Part shown: in pieces, positions 8,152 through 15,223 of the stretch
Numbering within the stretch: the stretch's first letter is position 1
Layout of the letters: every line of letters starts with the position of its first letter
Source of the DNA: a virus
IMG/VR virus record: IMGVR_UViG_3300031659_000041
Span: 1 to 34,482 of that record
DNA length: 34,482 nucleotides
Reading direction: 5' to 3' (one strand)
Position numbers and translations under genes: made by a program
Notes under the pieces: model-generated
Seen by the model: only the letters and a program-made list of their open reading frames with translations
Database searches by the model: none
Told to the model about the DNA's origin: nothing

Positions 8152-8294
8152 GTAAAGGAAGCAAACGAAGACCAACCACTATCTCTGCGAAAGAAGAAGC
8201 AGAACGATGGGAAAGAGCATTCGGTAAAAAGGATAAAGTGACCAACCCAAAGGTGAAAAGTGACCAACCCAAAGGAAAATATGAAAACAAGTAA
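8148..8294 (+). CDS. Small conserved basic protein (MSKGSKRRP type), 48 aa
   Basis: ATG overlaps the previous stop (ATGA). Starts MSKGSKRRPTTISAKEEAER, followed by WERAFGKKDK. Short proteins starting M-GKGSK-RP with a W...FGKK centre occur widely in marine T4-like phages (recalled, not searched), so this is probably a real gene. Its C-terminal part VTNPKVKSDQPK comes from an imperfect 22-bp tandem duplication (8235-8275). It ends 13 bases inside the following ABC-GNAT gene. Confidence 0.65.
   Translation: MSKGSKRRPTTISAKEEAERWERAFGKKDKVTNPKVKSDQPKGKYENK
8235..8275 (+). repeat. 19-bp direct repeat, tandem duplication at a gene junction
   Basis: AAAGTGACCAACCCAAAGG occurs at 8235-8253 and again at 8257-8275 (period 22). 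The second copy supplies the AAAGGA ribosome binding site of the ABC-GNAT gene (ATG 8281). The 22-bp period is not a multiple of three, so the two copies are read in different frames in the small gene. Confidence 0.9.
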
Positions 8295-9351
8295 AGTAAC
8301 GCCAGACGATATCACCACAGAAATCTCTCGAATGTTTGACTACGAGTTTGATGGCACGACCACCTTTCAACCTCCAGAGATCAGCCCCATTGACCGAGAG
8401 ATGACGATGGGTAAAGAGTGGGGCATAGGTGTTATTGTCGGTCCGTCTGGATCAGGCAAGTCTACCTTGCTCGACCAGTTTGGAAAAGAACAAGCAATCG
8501 TTTGGGATGCTGACAAAGCAATTTGTTCTCACTTTGAGAATGCCACCGATGCAGAAGAGAGGTTGTCATCAGTAGGGTTCAATAGTATCCCTTCATGGAT
8601 GCGACCATACCATGTGCTTTCTAATGGTGAACAGTTTCGTGCTGACCTTGCCCGTAGGATACAAGATGGTGCAGTCATCGATGAGTTCACTTCAGTGGTG
8701 GACAGAAACGTAGCAAAGTCTTGTTCGGTTGCTATCAAGAAGTATGCGACAAAGAAAGGCATCAAGAATCTGGTGTTTGCAACATGCCACTATGATATTC
8801 TTGAGTGGTTAGAACCTGACTGGGTGTATGATACAGTATCCCAGTCCGTTGAAAATCGGAGGTTACTTAGGCGACCAGACATTGAGGTGGAAATCGTTCC
8901 TTGCACCGTCAGCGCATGGTCGATGTTCCGCGACCATCACTATCTCTCAGGAGACATCAATAAAAGTGCAAGATGCTGGCTCGCAATGTGGCGAGGGCAA
9001 CCTGTCGGATTTTCTGCTGTAATTTCTTTTCCATCAGGCAGTGTGAAAAATGGATACCGAGGACACCGCACTGTTATCCTACCCGACTTCCAAGGTTTGG
9101 GGATAGGAGTGAGACTGTCTGACGCTATGGGTGAGATTTACACTTCAGAGGGTAAACGATACTTTAGTAAGACCGCTCACCCCCGACTTGGAGAGTATCG
9201 CGAAGCATCCTCAAAGTGGAGACCCACCAGTCATAATAAACAGGATCGTGTGGACTACAAAACAGCAGGAACAAATAAGCATAGCAAAGAGTTGATGACG
9301 AAACACCAGAACAGGGTATGCTATGCCCACGAATATGTTGGAAACCTGTAA
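8281..9351 (+). CDS. ABC-type ATPase fused to a GNAT acyltransferase
   Basis: 356 residues from ATG 8281 (AAAGGA 5 bases before); a GTG at 8260 would add 7 residues. N-terminal ATPase: Walker A GPSGSGKST (54-62), degenerate signature LSNGE (113-117), Walker B VIDEF with D134/E135, D-loop SVVDR, H-loop H170. There is no membrane domain, so it is not a transporter. C-terminal GNAT-like domain: DHHYLSG (218-224), a beta-strand CWLAMWRGQPVGFSAVI, then LPDFQGLGIGVRL, the acyl-CoA binding loop Q/R-x-x-G-x-G (271-276). The substrate is unknown. Mu Mom, a DNA-modifying GNAT-fold protein, shows one possible role, but relation to Mom is only inference. Confidence 0.8.
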   Translation: MKTSKVTPDDITTEISRMFDYEFDGTTTFQPPEISPIDREMTMGKEWGIGVIVGPSGSGKSTLLDQFGKEQAIVWDADKAICSHFENATDAEERLSSVGFNSIPSWMRPYHVLSNGEQFRADLARRIQDGAVIDEFTSVVDRNVAKSCSVAIKKYATKKGIKNLVFATCHYDILEWLEPDWVYDTVSQSVENRRLLRRPDIEVEIVPCTVSAWSMFRDHHYLSGDINKSARCWLAMWRGQPVGFSAVISFPSGSVKNGYRGHRTVILPDFQGLGIGVRLSDAMGEIYTSEGKRYFSKTAHPRLGEYREASSKWRPTSHNKQDRVDYKTAGTNKHSKELMTKHQNRVCYAHEYVGNL

Positions 9352-9407
9352 GTCCTTGATTTCATTGAAGTTTTAGGGGTTGCATTTGACCCCAGATAGA
9401 GTATAAT
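9349..9407 (+). promoter_or_regulatory. Class 2 promoter repeat, copy A
   Basis: Begins TAAGTCCTTGATTTCATTGA, then AGTTTTAGGGGTTGCATTTG, ACCCC and TATAAT. -35 TTGCAT 9380-9385, 16-bp spacer, -10 TATAAT 9402-9407. GGGGT/ACCCC arms flank the -35 and could be an operator. The TAA of the ABC-GNAT gene is the first triplet of the repeat. Confidence 0.85.
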
Positions 9408-9444
9408 GGTCACATTGAATAAAGAAATGAAGGAAGAAAAGATT

Positions 9445-9618
9445 ATGTCTACAATGCAAAATGCAGCGAATGCACTCTTTGATCGTCTTAGGGAAGAGGG
9501 TAGTATGAATATGTTTGGTGCTGCACCAGTTGCCGAGCAAATTCTGTGCGTCACTCCCATCGTGGCGCGAGGTCTACTCGCTGAGTGGATGGAAACGTTT
9601 GCAGAACGTCACGCCTAA
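9445..9618 (+). CDS. Hypothetical protein, 57 aa
   Basis: MSTMQNAANALFDRLREEGS start; helical throughout (PVAEQILCVTPIVARGLLAEWM). ATG 9445 chosen because AAGGAAG precedes it and the earlier in-frame ATG at 9406 lies inside the -10 box; ATG 9427 (MKEEKIMS) is possible but has no RBS. First gene after class 2 promoter copy A. Its stop sits in another piece of the repeat (TAAGTCATTGA at 9616). No family recognised. Confidence 0.6.
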   Translation: MSTMQNAANALFDRLREEGSMNMFGAAPVAEQILCVTPIVARGLLAEWMETFAERHA

Positions 9619-9645
9619 GTCATTGAATAAAGAAGGGAAGAAGAT

Positions 9646-9825
9646 ATGTCCACAGAATTGAAGATTGCAATAGAGCAGGTGTTCATTGATCAACTCGCAG
9701 AATTGGACACATGTAGTCCATATGCAGTCTATCCATGCGCGGAAGCACAACGAATTATGGTGAAAATAGTGCAAGAAAAGGTGCAAAGTCTCATCTATCA
9801 GGACAATGAGAACCTAAGTCATTGA
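9646..9825 (+). CDS. Hypothetical protein, 59 aa
   Basis: Reads MSTELKIAIEQVFIDQLAEL, then DTCSPYAVYPCAEAQRIMVK and a helical end IVQEKVQSLIYQDNENLSH. RBS AGAAGGGAAG lies before ATG 9646. Like the 57-aa gene it starts MST and is helical, and it has a CxPxAxxPC segment. Its last codons and stop (CTA AGT CAT TGA) lie inside class 2 promoter copy B, so the coding end and the promoter share bases. Function unknown. Confidence 0.6.
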   Translation: MSTELKIAIEQVFIDQLAELDTCSPYAVYPCAEAQRIMVKIVQEKVQSLIYQDNENLSH

Positions 9826-9873
9826 TTTCATTGAAGTTTTAGGGGTTGCATTTGACCCCCACTCTGGTATAAT
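9815..9873 (+). promoter_or_regulatory. Class 2 promoter repeat, copy B (CobT-like gene)
   Basis: TAAGTCATTGATTTCATTGA then AGTTTTAGGGGTTGCATTTG, ACCCCC. -35 TTGCAT 9846-9851, 16-bp spacer, -10 TATAAT 9868-9873, with GGGGT/ACCCC arms intact. It lies 32 bases before the large VWA/HExxH gene and overlaps the stop of the 59-aa gene. Confidence 0.88.
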
Positions 9874-9904
9874 AGTTGTAAGAATTGAGAAATAGAGATA
9901 TATT

Positions 9905-12280
9905 ATGGAACAAGTGAACAATACAGAATCTAAAGGTAAAATCATAGCAAAGTTACTTGCTACTGAAAACATCACTGTCATACAGGCAAAAGTTTCCACG
10001 GCATCTTTCAATGTCCAGACGCGAGTTCTTACCTTGCCTATGTGGAAAGATGTTACACCATACACTGAAGACCATTTGATAGGTCACGAAGTCGGTCACG
10101 CACTCTACACACCAGAAGAGGGATGGCACGATGCTGTCGTTGAAAATGACCCTGTATTCAGAACTTACTTAAATGTTGTGGAAGATGCGCGTATTGAGAA
10201 ACTGGTATTACGCAAGTATCCAGGACTCAAGCGATCATTCATTGTCTCATATCGTGAAATGCTGGAGCAAGGTTTTTTTGGTGGCACGATTGATGCTATC
10301 AATAAAATGGGTCTTATCGACCGACTGAATACTTACTACAAATGTGGAAAGTCTGCGGGTATTGAATTCAATCAAGACGAAATGCAATTTATTCCTAAAA
10401 TGGATTCCTTAGAATCTTGGGATGACGTTGTCCGAGTCGCAGAAGAACTCTACGCATACTGCCTTGAAAAAGAAGAAGAAAAACAAGAGCAGCAGCAACA
10501 AGAATCTGATGAAGATGAAGCAGAAGAAGATACTGGTGGAGAAACTGAAGACCAAGATGCATCTTCTGCAATGAATGATGGCGAGTCTGGCGAAAGTGGC
10601 GAGTCTGGCGAAAGTGGCGAGTCTAGTGAATCTGGCGAAGAGTCAGACGATTCTGACGAAGACGATTCTGACGAAGACGATTCTGACGATGACGAAGATG
10701 GTGATGCTTCTGACGGTGGAGACCTTGGTGGAGTATCGGGTTCAAAAACAGACATATCTTCTAAAACAGACAAGGCACTGCGCGATAATATCGACCAGCA
10801 AATGACCGAAGACGATGACGTTGAAGCATACAACTTCACCCTTGACGCAATGGACGACTATGAAAAGTTTGTTGTATCCCACAAGCAAATATTTGCAGAA
10901 CTGAGCGGTGCAAAACGAATTGGAATTTATCCATTCGAACACGAAGAGGGAACCGAGGGTTCTATTCATCGCATGCGATACAATCCTGAGCAATGGGTAG
11001 CAATACAACACACTGGTGGATTGCTTTACAAGGCATGGCAGTCTTCTAACAAGAAAATTGTCAACCACATGGTCAAAGAATTTGAGATGCGTAAGTCTGC
11101 TACAGCATACGCTAGAACTACAGTCTCAAAAACTGGTGTCATTGATACACTCAAGATGAACAACTACCGAATCAGTGATGACATTTTCCGCAAGGTATCT
11201 GTCGTTGCAGACGGCAAGAATCACGGATTCATTATGTACCTTGATATGTCTGGATCAATGTCTAACTACATGTATGAGACTGTAGAGCAAACTATTTTAC
11301 TTGCACATTTCTGTAAGCAGATAGGTGTGCCATACAAGGTCTACGGTTTTACTGATCGTCTGCGTGATGACATATGCAGCGATGAAGATAAGCACCGTGA
11401 ATCTACAATTAACACACTAGGACCGAATACGAGAAGTCAGTGTGTCTTGCTAGAATTATTCAGTAACACTATGAAAAGTGTTGATGTCAGCACCATGTCT
11501 AAGGTTTTACTTTCGCAATACTGTCAGTATGCGAGTCGTGGAACTGCTGAAAAACTTGCGGCATTTGATCCTAACCTAAGACCATACCGATTACGATATG
11601 AAAATATCTATTCGCGTTTGTTTCACCTTGGTGGAACACCATTGAATCAGGCGATTGCTTTGGGAATACCACTAGCAATGAAATTCCGTAAAAAGCATAA
11701 CATTGAAGTGATGAATACTTTTGTCTTGTCTGATGGCGAATCAGTTACTATGGGCGCAAGAGAAGCGGGTAAACGGAACTCAATGAGAATTGGTTCATAT
11801 GCTAATGGCACATTCCCCAGTCAAAAAATAAACCGAGTCACTATTCTCAATCCTCACACGAATAAAACATACCGAGTGATGAAAAATGCAGACGGAAGAA
11901 TGACTGATGAGAGTGAAATGGTTTTCAATATGTATCGCGAGACTGTTGGAGGAAACTTCATAGGCATGCGTATTGAGCAACAAAAATCAACTAACATTGG
12001 ATACCTTAGTGCAAACTTGCGCGGTATCCCTTGGTCTGCCGATGACAAAGACTGGGAGTCTATCAAAAAACAAGGATGGGTTCAGATTACAGATTCGAAA
12101 ATGTATGATGAAGTTTTCATCATTGGTAGCAAGTCACTAACTACCAACGATAACAAAATGGAAGAGGTTAAATCAGGATCGCTGACCAAGGCAAAATTGA
12201 GAACCGTCTTCTCTAAGTCTCAGAATTCATCTAAGAATTCTCGCATGATGCTCACTGAATTAGCGAAGAAAATCGCCTAG
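9905..12280 (+). CDS. CobT-like protein: HExxH metallopeptidase domain plus VWA domain
   Basis: 791 residues. N-terminal gluzincin-like site H61-E-V-G-H65 with E93 in NVVEDARIEKL as likely third ligand. An acidic, Gly/Ser repeat tract spans about residues 185-285. The C-terminal half is a von Willebrand A domain with a complete MIDAS: D447-M-S449-G-S451, T578 (GGTPLNQAI) and D610 (LSDGES). Such proteins pair with MoxR/CobS-type AAA+ ATPases, and one is encoded at 12892. CobT/CobS names come from cobaltochelatase, but no CobN-type chelatase is seen and the HEVGH site points to proteolysis or remodelling of a protein target. Own class 2 promoter. Family placement firm, role unknown. Confidence 0.85.
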   Translation: MEQVNNTESKGKIIAKLLATENITVIQAKVSTASFNVQTRVLTLPMWKDVTPYTEDHLIGHEVGHALYTPEEGWHDAVVENDPVFRTYLNVVEDARIEKLVLRKYPGLKRSFIVSYREMLEQGFFGGTIDAINKMGLIDRLNTYYKCGKSAGIEFNQDEMQFIPKMDSLESWDDVVRVAEELYAYCLEKEEEKQEQQQQESDEDEAEEDTGGETEDQDASSAMNDGESGESGESGESGESSESGEESDDSDEDDSDEDDSDDDEDGDASDGGDLGGVSGSKTDISSKTDKALRDNIDQQMTEDDDVEAYNFTLDAMDDYEKFVVSHKQIFAELSGAKRIGIYPFEHEEGTEGSIHRMRYNPEQWVAIQHTGGLLYKAWQSSNKKIVNHMVKEFEMRKSATAYARTTVSKTGVIDTLKMNNYRISDDIFRKVSVVADGKNHGFIMYLDMSGSMSNYMYETVEQTILLAHFCKQIGVPYKVYGFTDRLRDDICSDEDKHRESTINTLGPNTRSQCVLLELFSNTMKSVDVSTMSKVLLSQYCQYASRGTAEKLAAFDPNLRPYRLRYENIYSRLFHLGGTPLNQAIALGIPLAMKFRKKHNIEVMNTFVLSDGESVTMGAREAGKRNSMRIGSYANGTFPSQKINRVTILNPHTNKTYRVMKNADGRMTDESEMVFNMYRETVGGNFIGMRIEQQKSTNIGYLSANLRGIPWSADDKDWESIKKQGWVQITDSKMYDEVFIIGSKSLTTNDNKMEEVKSGSLTKAKLRTVFSKSQNSSKNSRMMLTELAKKIA
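10580..10700 (+). repeat. In-frame low-complexity repeat in the CobT-like gene
   Basis: Alternating GGCGAGTCT and GGCGAAAGT units (18-bp period, encoding GES) run from 10580, followed by 15-bp units GACGATTCTGACGAA (encoding DDSDE) to about 10700. It makes a flexible, highly acidic linker between the peptidase and VWA halves, and the repeat number should vary between relatives. CobT proteins also have an acidic linker here. Confidence 0.9.
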
Positions 12281-12311
12281 TGAGCGGTTGCGGTCTAACT
12301 ATCCATACCCC

Positions 12312-12370
12312 TAAGTCCTTGATTCCATTGAAGTTTTAGAGGTTGCATTTGACCCCCATTAGGGTATAAT
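12312..12370 (+). promoter_or_regulatory. Class 2 promoter repeat, copy C
   Basis: TAAGTCCTTGATTCCATTGA, AGTTTTAGAGGTTGCATTTG, ACCCCC. -35 TTGCAT 12343-12348, 16-bp spacer, -10 TATAAT 12365-12370. One base change breaks the left palindrome arm (GAGGT instead of GGGGT). After the -10 it matches copy A again (GAAATGAAGGAAGAAA). Together with the 31 bases after the CobT-like stop it fills the gap up to 12404. Confidence 0.87.
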
Positions 12371-12403
12371 GGTTACATCAACTAGAGAAATGAAGGAAGA
12401 AAG

Positions 12404-12634
12404 ATGAAAAACGAAGTAACAGCATACGGTATCCTGAAAGCACTCAAGAGTGCCAAAGCACCCAGCATTACTCGCGACATTGCAATTCTTGCAAACATCG
12501 ATACTACTAGCGAGAATCTTATGATGATCAGAGATGAATTATACGACTTTGCAGAGTTGGGATTCGTGGAAGTAATCTACGACCGACTTCAAGATGGTAG
12601 TGGTTCAGTCAGATTTGAAATAGCAGGAGCATAG
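12404..12634 (+). CDS. Small winged-helix-like protein, 76 aa
   Basis: Pattern: helix AYGILKALKSA, then ITRDIAILANIDTTSENLMM, helix IRDELYDFAELGFVEVI and a beta-hairpin YDRLQDGSGSVRFEI. Helix-turn-helix followed by two strands suggests a winged-helix fold, so a DNA-binding regulator is possible, perhaps of the repeated promoters around it. That is inference from pattern only. RBS AAGGAAGAAAG directly before ATG 12404. It sits between the CobT-like and CobS-like genes with its own class 2 promoter. Confidence 0.6.
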   Translation: MKNEVTAYGILKALKSAKAPSITRDIAILANIDTTSENLMMIRDELYDFAELGFVEVIYDRLQDGSGSVRFEIAGA

Positions 12635-12636
12635 AG

Positions 12637-12795
12637 ATGCATCCCTTAGAATACAAAGTCGTCTATAAAGACTTTCAAAACAATACCCATATTGAAAGTG
12701 TTAAAGGTCACGGAGAGTATGATGCTGAGAAAAAGGCATATGTAAAATTCCATGATTGCATGTTAGTAATGAGTGCAGAGGTCATAACCCTTTGA
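12637..12795 (+). CDS. Hypothetical protein, 52 aa
   Basis: Reads MHPLEYKVVYKDFQNNTHIE, SVKGHGEYDAEKKAYVKFHD and CMLVMSAEVITL. Mostly beta strands, as in a small barrel. AGGAG at 12625-12629, inside the end of the previous gene, is the RBS; the start is 2 bp past that gene's stop. Its TGA lies in the first bases of class 2 promoter copy D. Function unknown. Confidence 0.6.
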   Translation: MHPLEYKVVYKDFQNNTHIESVKGHGEYDAEKKAYVKFHDCMLVMSAEVITL

Positions 12796-12799
12796 TTTG

Positions 12800-12843
12800 T
12801 ATAGGGTTTTAGGGGTTGCATTTGACCCCAAATAGAGTATAAT
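12800..12843 (+). promoter_or_regulatory. Class 2 promoter repeat, copy D (CobS-like gene)
   Basis: The upstream box is diverged here (TTTGATTTGTATAGGG), but TTTTAGGGGTTGCATTTG, ACCCC is intact. -35 TTGCAT 12816-12821, 16-bp spacer, -10 TATAAT 12838-12843. The start region GTTGTAAGAATTGAGAAA is identical to copy B, so the two large partner genes share the same promoter downstream box. Confidence 0.87.
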
Positions 12844-12891
12844 AGTTGTAAGAATTGAGAAACACACTTTAAATTGAGTAGGATATATATT

Positions 12892-14094
12892 ATGAACAAA
12901 GCAGAAAAACTAGTTGTATTGTTGAAGAAAAAGTATGGCACGAAGTCTGTTGCTATTACTCGCAAGCAGGTTTTGGAAGTCGCCAATAAAAATGGCATCA
13001 CCACTACATTCAAAGTCATCCATCCTGATAATAAAATCGGGCATGGTGAATATCACTTTCCTCCTATTGGTGACTTTGCTACAATACAATCAACCACAAG
13101 CAAATCTCCGAAGGTGAAAGTGAAAAGCAAAAAAACTCCAAAAGTAAAAGTTTCGGTAAGTAAAAATATTCAAGAGACTGCGCCAGTAGTTGTTGATCAA
13201 CTGTCAATGCAGACCAATGCATTTACTGAAAATCTTGTGCCTGAGAAAGACCCATTGTTCGTGCCATTCGGTAACTTTGCAACTGTCAAGCAGATTGTAA
13301 AATCTAATATGTTCTATCCTGTATTCGTCACTGGTCTATCTGGTAATGGTAAAACCCTGATGGTTGAACAGGCATGTGCCGCACTAAAACGCGAAGTCAT
13401 CCGAGTCAACTTTACAGTGGAGACTGACGAAGATGACCTCATCGGTGGATTCCGACTTGTCAATGGCGAGACCAAATTTTTCAAAGGTCCAGTCATCACT
13501 GCGATGGAACGTGGCGCAGTCCTATTGACTGACGAGATTGACCTTGCTAACCCAGCAAAGGTTATGTGCCTACAATCTATCCTTGAGGGTAGCGGATACT
13601 TCATCAAGAAAACTGGTGAATTTGTTGAACCCAAAGAGGGTTTTACTATCATAGCAACTGCCAATACCAAAGGTAAAGGTTCTGACGATGGTCGTTTTAT
13701 CGGCACTAACGTTCTCAACGAAGCATTCCTTGAGCGGTATCCAGTAACTTGTGAGCAGGAATATCCATCACCTGCCATTGAGACTAAAATCCTCAACAAA
13801 CTTGCTGATGACATTGGTGTTGATGACCCTGAGTTTATCAAGAAACTGATTGACTGGGGTGACATCATCCGCAAGACCTTTGCTGACGGTGGAGTTGACG
13901 AAATCATCTCAACCCGCAGACTTGTGCATATTGTCAAGTGCTACTCAATCTTTGGTGACCGACTTGATGCGATAGTAAAATGCACCAACCGATTCGATGA
14001 AGAGACCAAGGTTGCCTTCATTGACCTCTACACCAAACTGGATGAGACTGCCAATCTAACGCCAGTAGATGAGATAGCGACTGAAAATGTTTAG
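12892..14094 (+). CDS. cobS: CobS-like MoxR-family AAA+ ATPase
   Basis: 400 residues from ATG 12892 with AGGA at 12880-12883. N-terminal basic region (KSPKVKVKSKKTPKVKVSVS, about residues 74-93), then AAA+ core: Walker A GLSGNGKT (148-155), GGFRLVNGETKFFKGPVITA as in MoxR proteins, Walker B LLTDEID (D214/E215), sensor 1 IATANTKG, and a C-terminal helical lid (STRRLVHIVK). Marine T4-like phages carry this gene annotated as cobS (cobalamin biosynthesis). The CobT-like VWA partner next door fits a MoxR-VWA machine better than vitamin B12 synthesis. Confidence 0.88.
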   Translation: MNKAEKLVVLLKKKYGTKSVAITRKQVLEVANKNGITTTFKVIHPDNKIGHGEYHFPPIGDFATIQSTTSKSPKVKVKSKKTPKVKVSVSKNIQETAPVVVDQLSMQTNAFTENLVPEKDPLFVPFGNFATVKQIVKSNMFYPVFVTGLSGNGKTLMVEQACAALKREVIRVNFTVETDEDDLIGGFRLVNGETKFFKGPVITAMERGAVLLTDEIDLANPAKVMCLQSILEGSGYFIKKTGEFVEPKEGFTIIATANTKGKGSDDGRFIGTNVLNEAFLERYPVTCEQEYPSPAIETKILNKLADDIGVDDPEFIKKLIDWGDIIRKTFADGGVDEIISTRRLVHIVKCYSIFGDRLDAIVKCTNRFDEETKVAFIDLYTKLDETANLTPVDEIATENV

Positions 14095-14374
14095 CATAAG
14101 AGGAAACAAAGGATTCCAAATGACATTTGAGAACGGATACACAGTGTCTGTTCAGTTTGGAGAACACAACTATTGTGACAACTATTCCTTGAAAATATCT
14201 GCGATCGATGTCTCAGATTGTAAAAATGCTGAGACTGCCTTGATAGACCCAGATGGTAAATTTGTAAGATATTTGCATAAAGAGGTGCAAGAAGATATGA
14301 CTCCCGAAATGGTTTTGGATTTAATGAACCATGCGCGAGATTTACCAAAATATGAGAAGCAGAAGTATTGTTAA
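14087..14374 (+). CDS. Conserved hypothetical protein, 95 aa
   Basis: Starts MFSIRGNKGFQMTFENGYTV, then SVQFGEHNYCDNYSLKISAI; the GNxGFxMTFxNGxTVSVQFGxxNYC core recurs in T4-like phages as far as I recall. ATG 14087 overlaps the CobS-like stop by 8 bases. ATG 14120 has a better RBS (AAAGGA), but those bases encode the conserved K-G pair, so the longer start is preferred. The second half has DPDGKFVRYLHKEVQEDMTP. Function unknown. Confidence 0.65.
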   Translation: MFSIRGNKGFQMTFENGYTVSVQFGEHNYCDNYSLKISAIDVSDCKNAETALIDPDGKFVRYLHKEVQEDMTPEMVLDLMNHARDLPKYEKQKYC

Positions 14375-15150
14375 TGATGTATAATGAACCCTGCCTAGAA
14401 ACTATGGGCAGATTGTTAAGTAAAACTGTTGATCTAGTTGTCACTTCTCCACCATACGATAATCTAAGGGACTATAACGGATATGCTTTTGATTTTCAAA
14501 GCATAGCAAAGGAACTTTACCGAGTCACTAAGGATGGTGGAGTAGTTGTTTGGATTGTTGGAGATGCGACAATCAATGGTAGTGAAACTGGAACAAGTTT
14601 TAAACAAGCATTATTCTTCAAGGAATGCGGATTCAACTTGCATGATACAATGATTTACCAGAAAGATAATCCTCCACCAGTAGGAGGTAGTAACAGATAC
14701 TATCAGCACTTTGAATACATGTTCGTATTGAGTAAGGGTAAACCGAAAACATTCAACCCCATCCTGGCGGCACGAAGAAACAAGTGGAATGACAAGAGAA
14801 CTGAAAGAACTAAAACTTTTACAAGGGGGAAAGATGGTGACAAGGGTGTCGCTAAAAAAGTATCACTTACAGGCAAAGTAAAAATCGGCAACATATTTAA
14901 GTATGTTGTTGGGGGTGGAAATAGTGTTGAGTATGGAGTAAAACATCCAGCAGCATTTCCAAAGAAACTGGTGGAAGACCATATTCTTAGTTGGAGTAAC
15001 AAAGGCGATTTAGTTTACGATCCATTTATGGGAAGTGGCACAACTGCTATTGTCGCGGAAGAGAATAGTAGAAACTGGATAGGCAGCGAAATAAGCGAAG
15101 AGTATTGCAAAGTTGTTGAAGAAAGAATGAGAAAAACACTTGCAATCTGA
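14374..15150 (+). CDS. DNA methyltransferase, beta class (N6-adenine or N4-cytosine)
   Basis: 258 residues from ATG 14374, overlapping the upstream TAA (TAATG). Catalytic motif IV TSPPY (S25-Y28) comes first and AdoMet motif I DPFMGSGTTA (216-225) is near the end, the beta-class order. Between them lies a basic target-recognition stretch (RRNKWNDKRTERTKTFTRGK). SPPY is compatible with N4-cytosine or N6-adenine, so the base cannot be fixed. No restriction nuclease partner is adjacent. Likely protects phage DNA; a second methylase of a different class is at 30651. Confidence 0.88.
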   Translation: MMYNEPCLETMGRLLSKTVDLVVTSPPYDNLRDYNGYAFDFQSIAKELYRVTKDGGVVVWIVGDATINGSETGTSFKQALFFKECGFNLHDTMIYQKDNPPPVGGSNRYYQHFEYMFVLSKGKPKTFNPILAARRNKWNDKRTERTKTFTRGKDGDKGVAKKVSLTGKVKIGNIFKYVVGGGNSVEYGVKHPAAFPKKLVEDHILSWSNKGDLVYDPFMGSGTTAIVAEENSRNWIGSEISEEYCKVVEERMRKTLAI

Positions 15151-15167
15151 CTCCGAATCCTTATAAT
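15140..15167 (+). promoter_or_regulatory. Class 1 promoter, sliding clamp operon
   Basis: TTGCAA (15140-15145), 16-bp spacer, TATAAT (15162-15167) in GAATCCTTATAATAGTGTAT. The -35 overlaps the last codons of the methylase. The 73-base gap to the clamp start contains only this promoter and a leader with AAAGGAAG. Confidence 0.85.
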
Positions 15168-15223
15168 AGTGTATTCAAGTTGAGTAATATCAATTTTATT
15201 TTAAACGAGAAAGGAAGTATATT

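Noticed and set aside
8235-8275. Possible CRISPR-like or origin repeat
   Set aside because: Only two units with a 3-bp gap inside a coding region; explained by a tandem duplication.
10450-10839. Ser-rich minus-strand open frame opposite the acidic repeats
   Set aside because: Caused by the GAN-rich repeat read backwards; no start signals.
13314-13937. 207-codon open frame on the minus strand within the CobS-like gene
   Set aside because: Lies opposite the conserved AAA+ core, no RBS or promoter, Ser/Arg/Leu-rich as typical of antisense shadows.
9905-14094. Reading the pair as real cobalamin biosynthesis enzymes
   Set aside because: There is no CobN-type subunit or other corrin gene in the window and the CobT-like protein has a protease-type HEVGH site, so the literal name is not supported.
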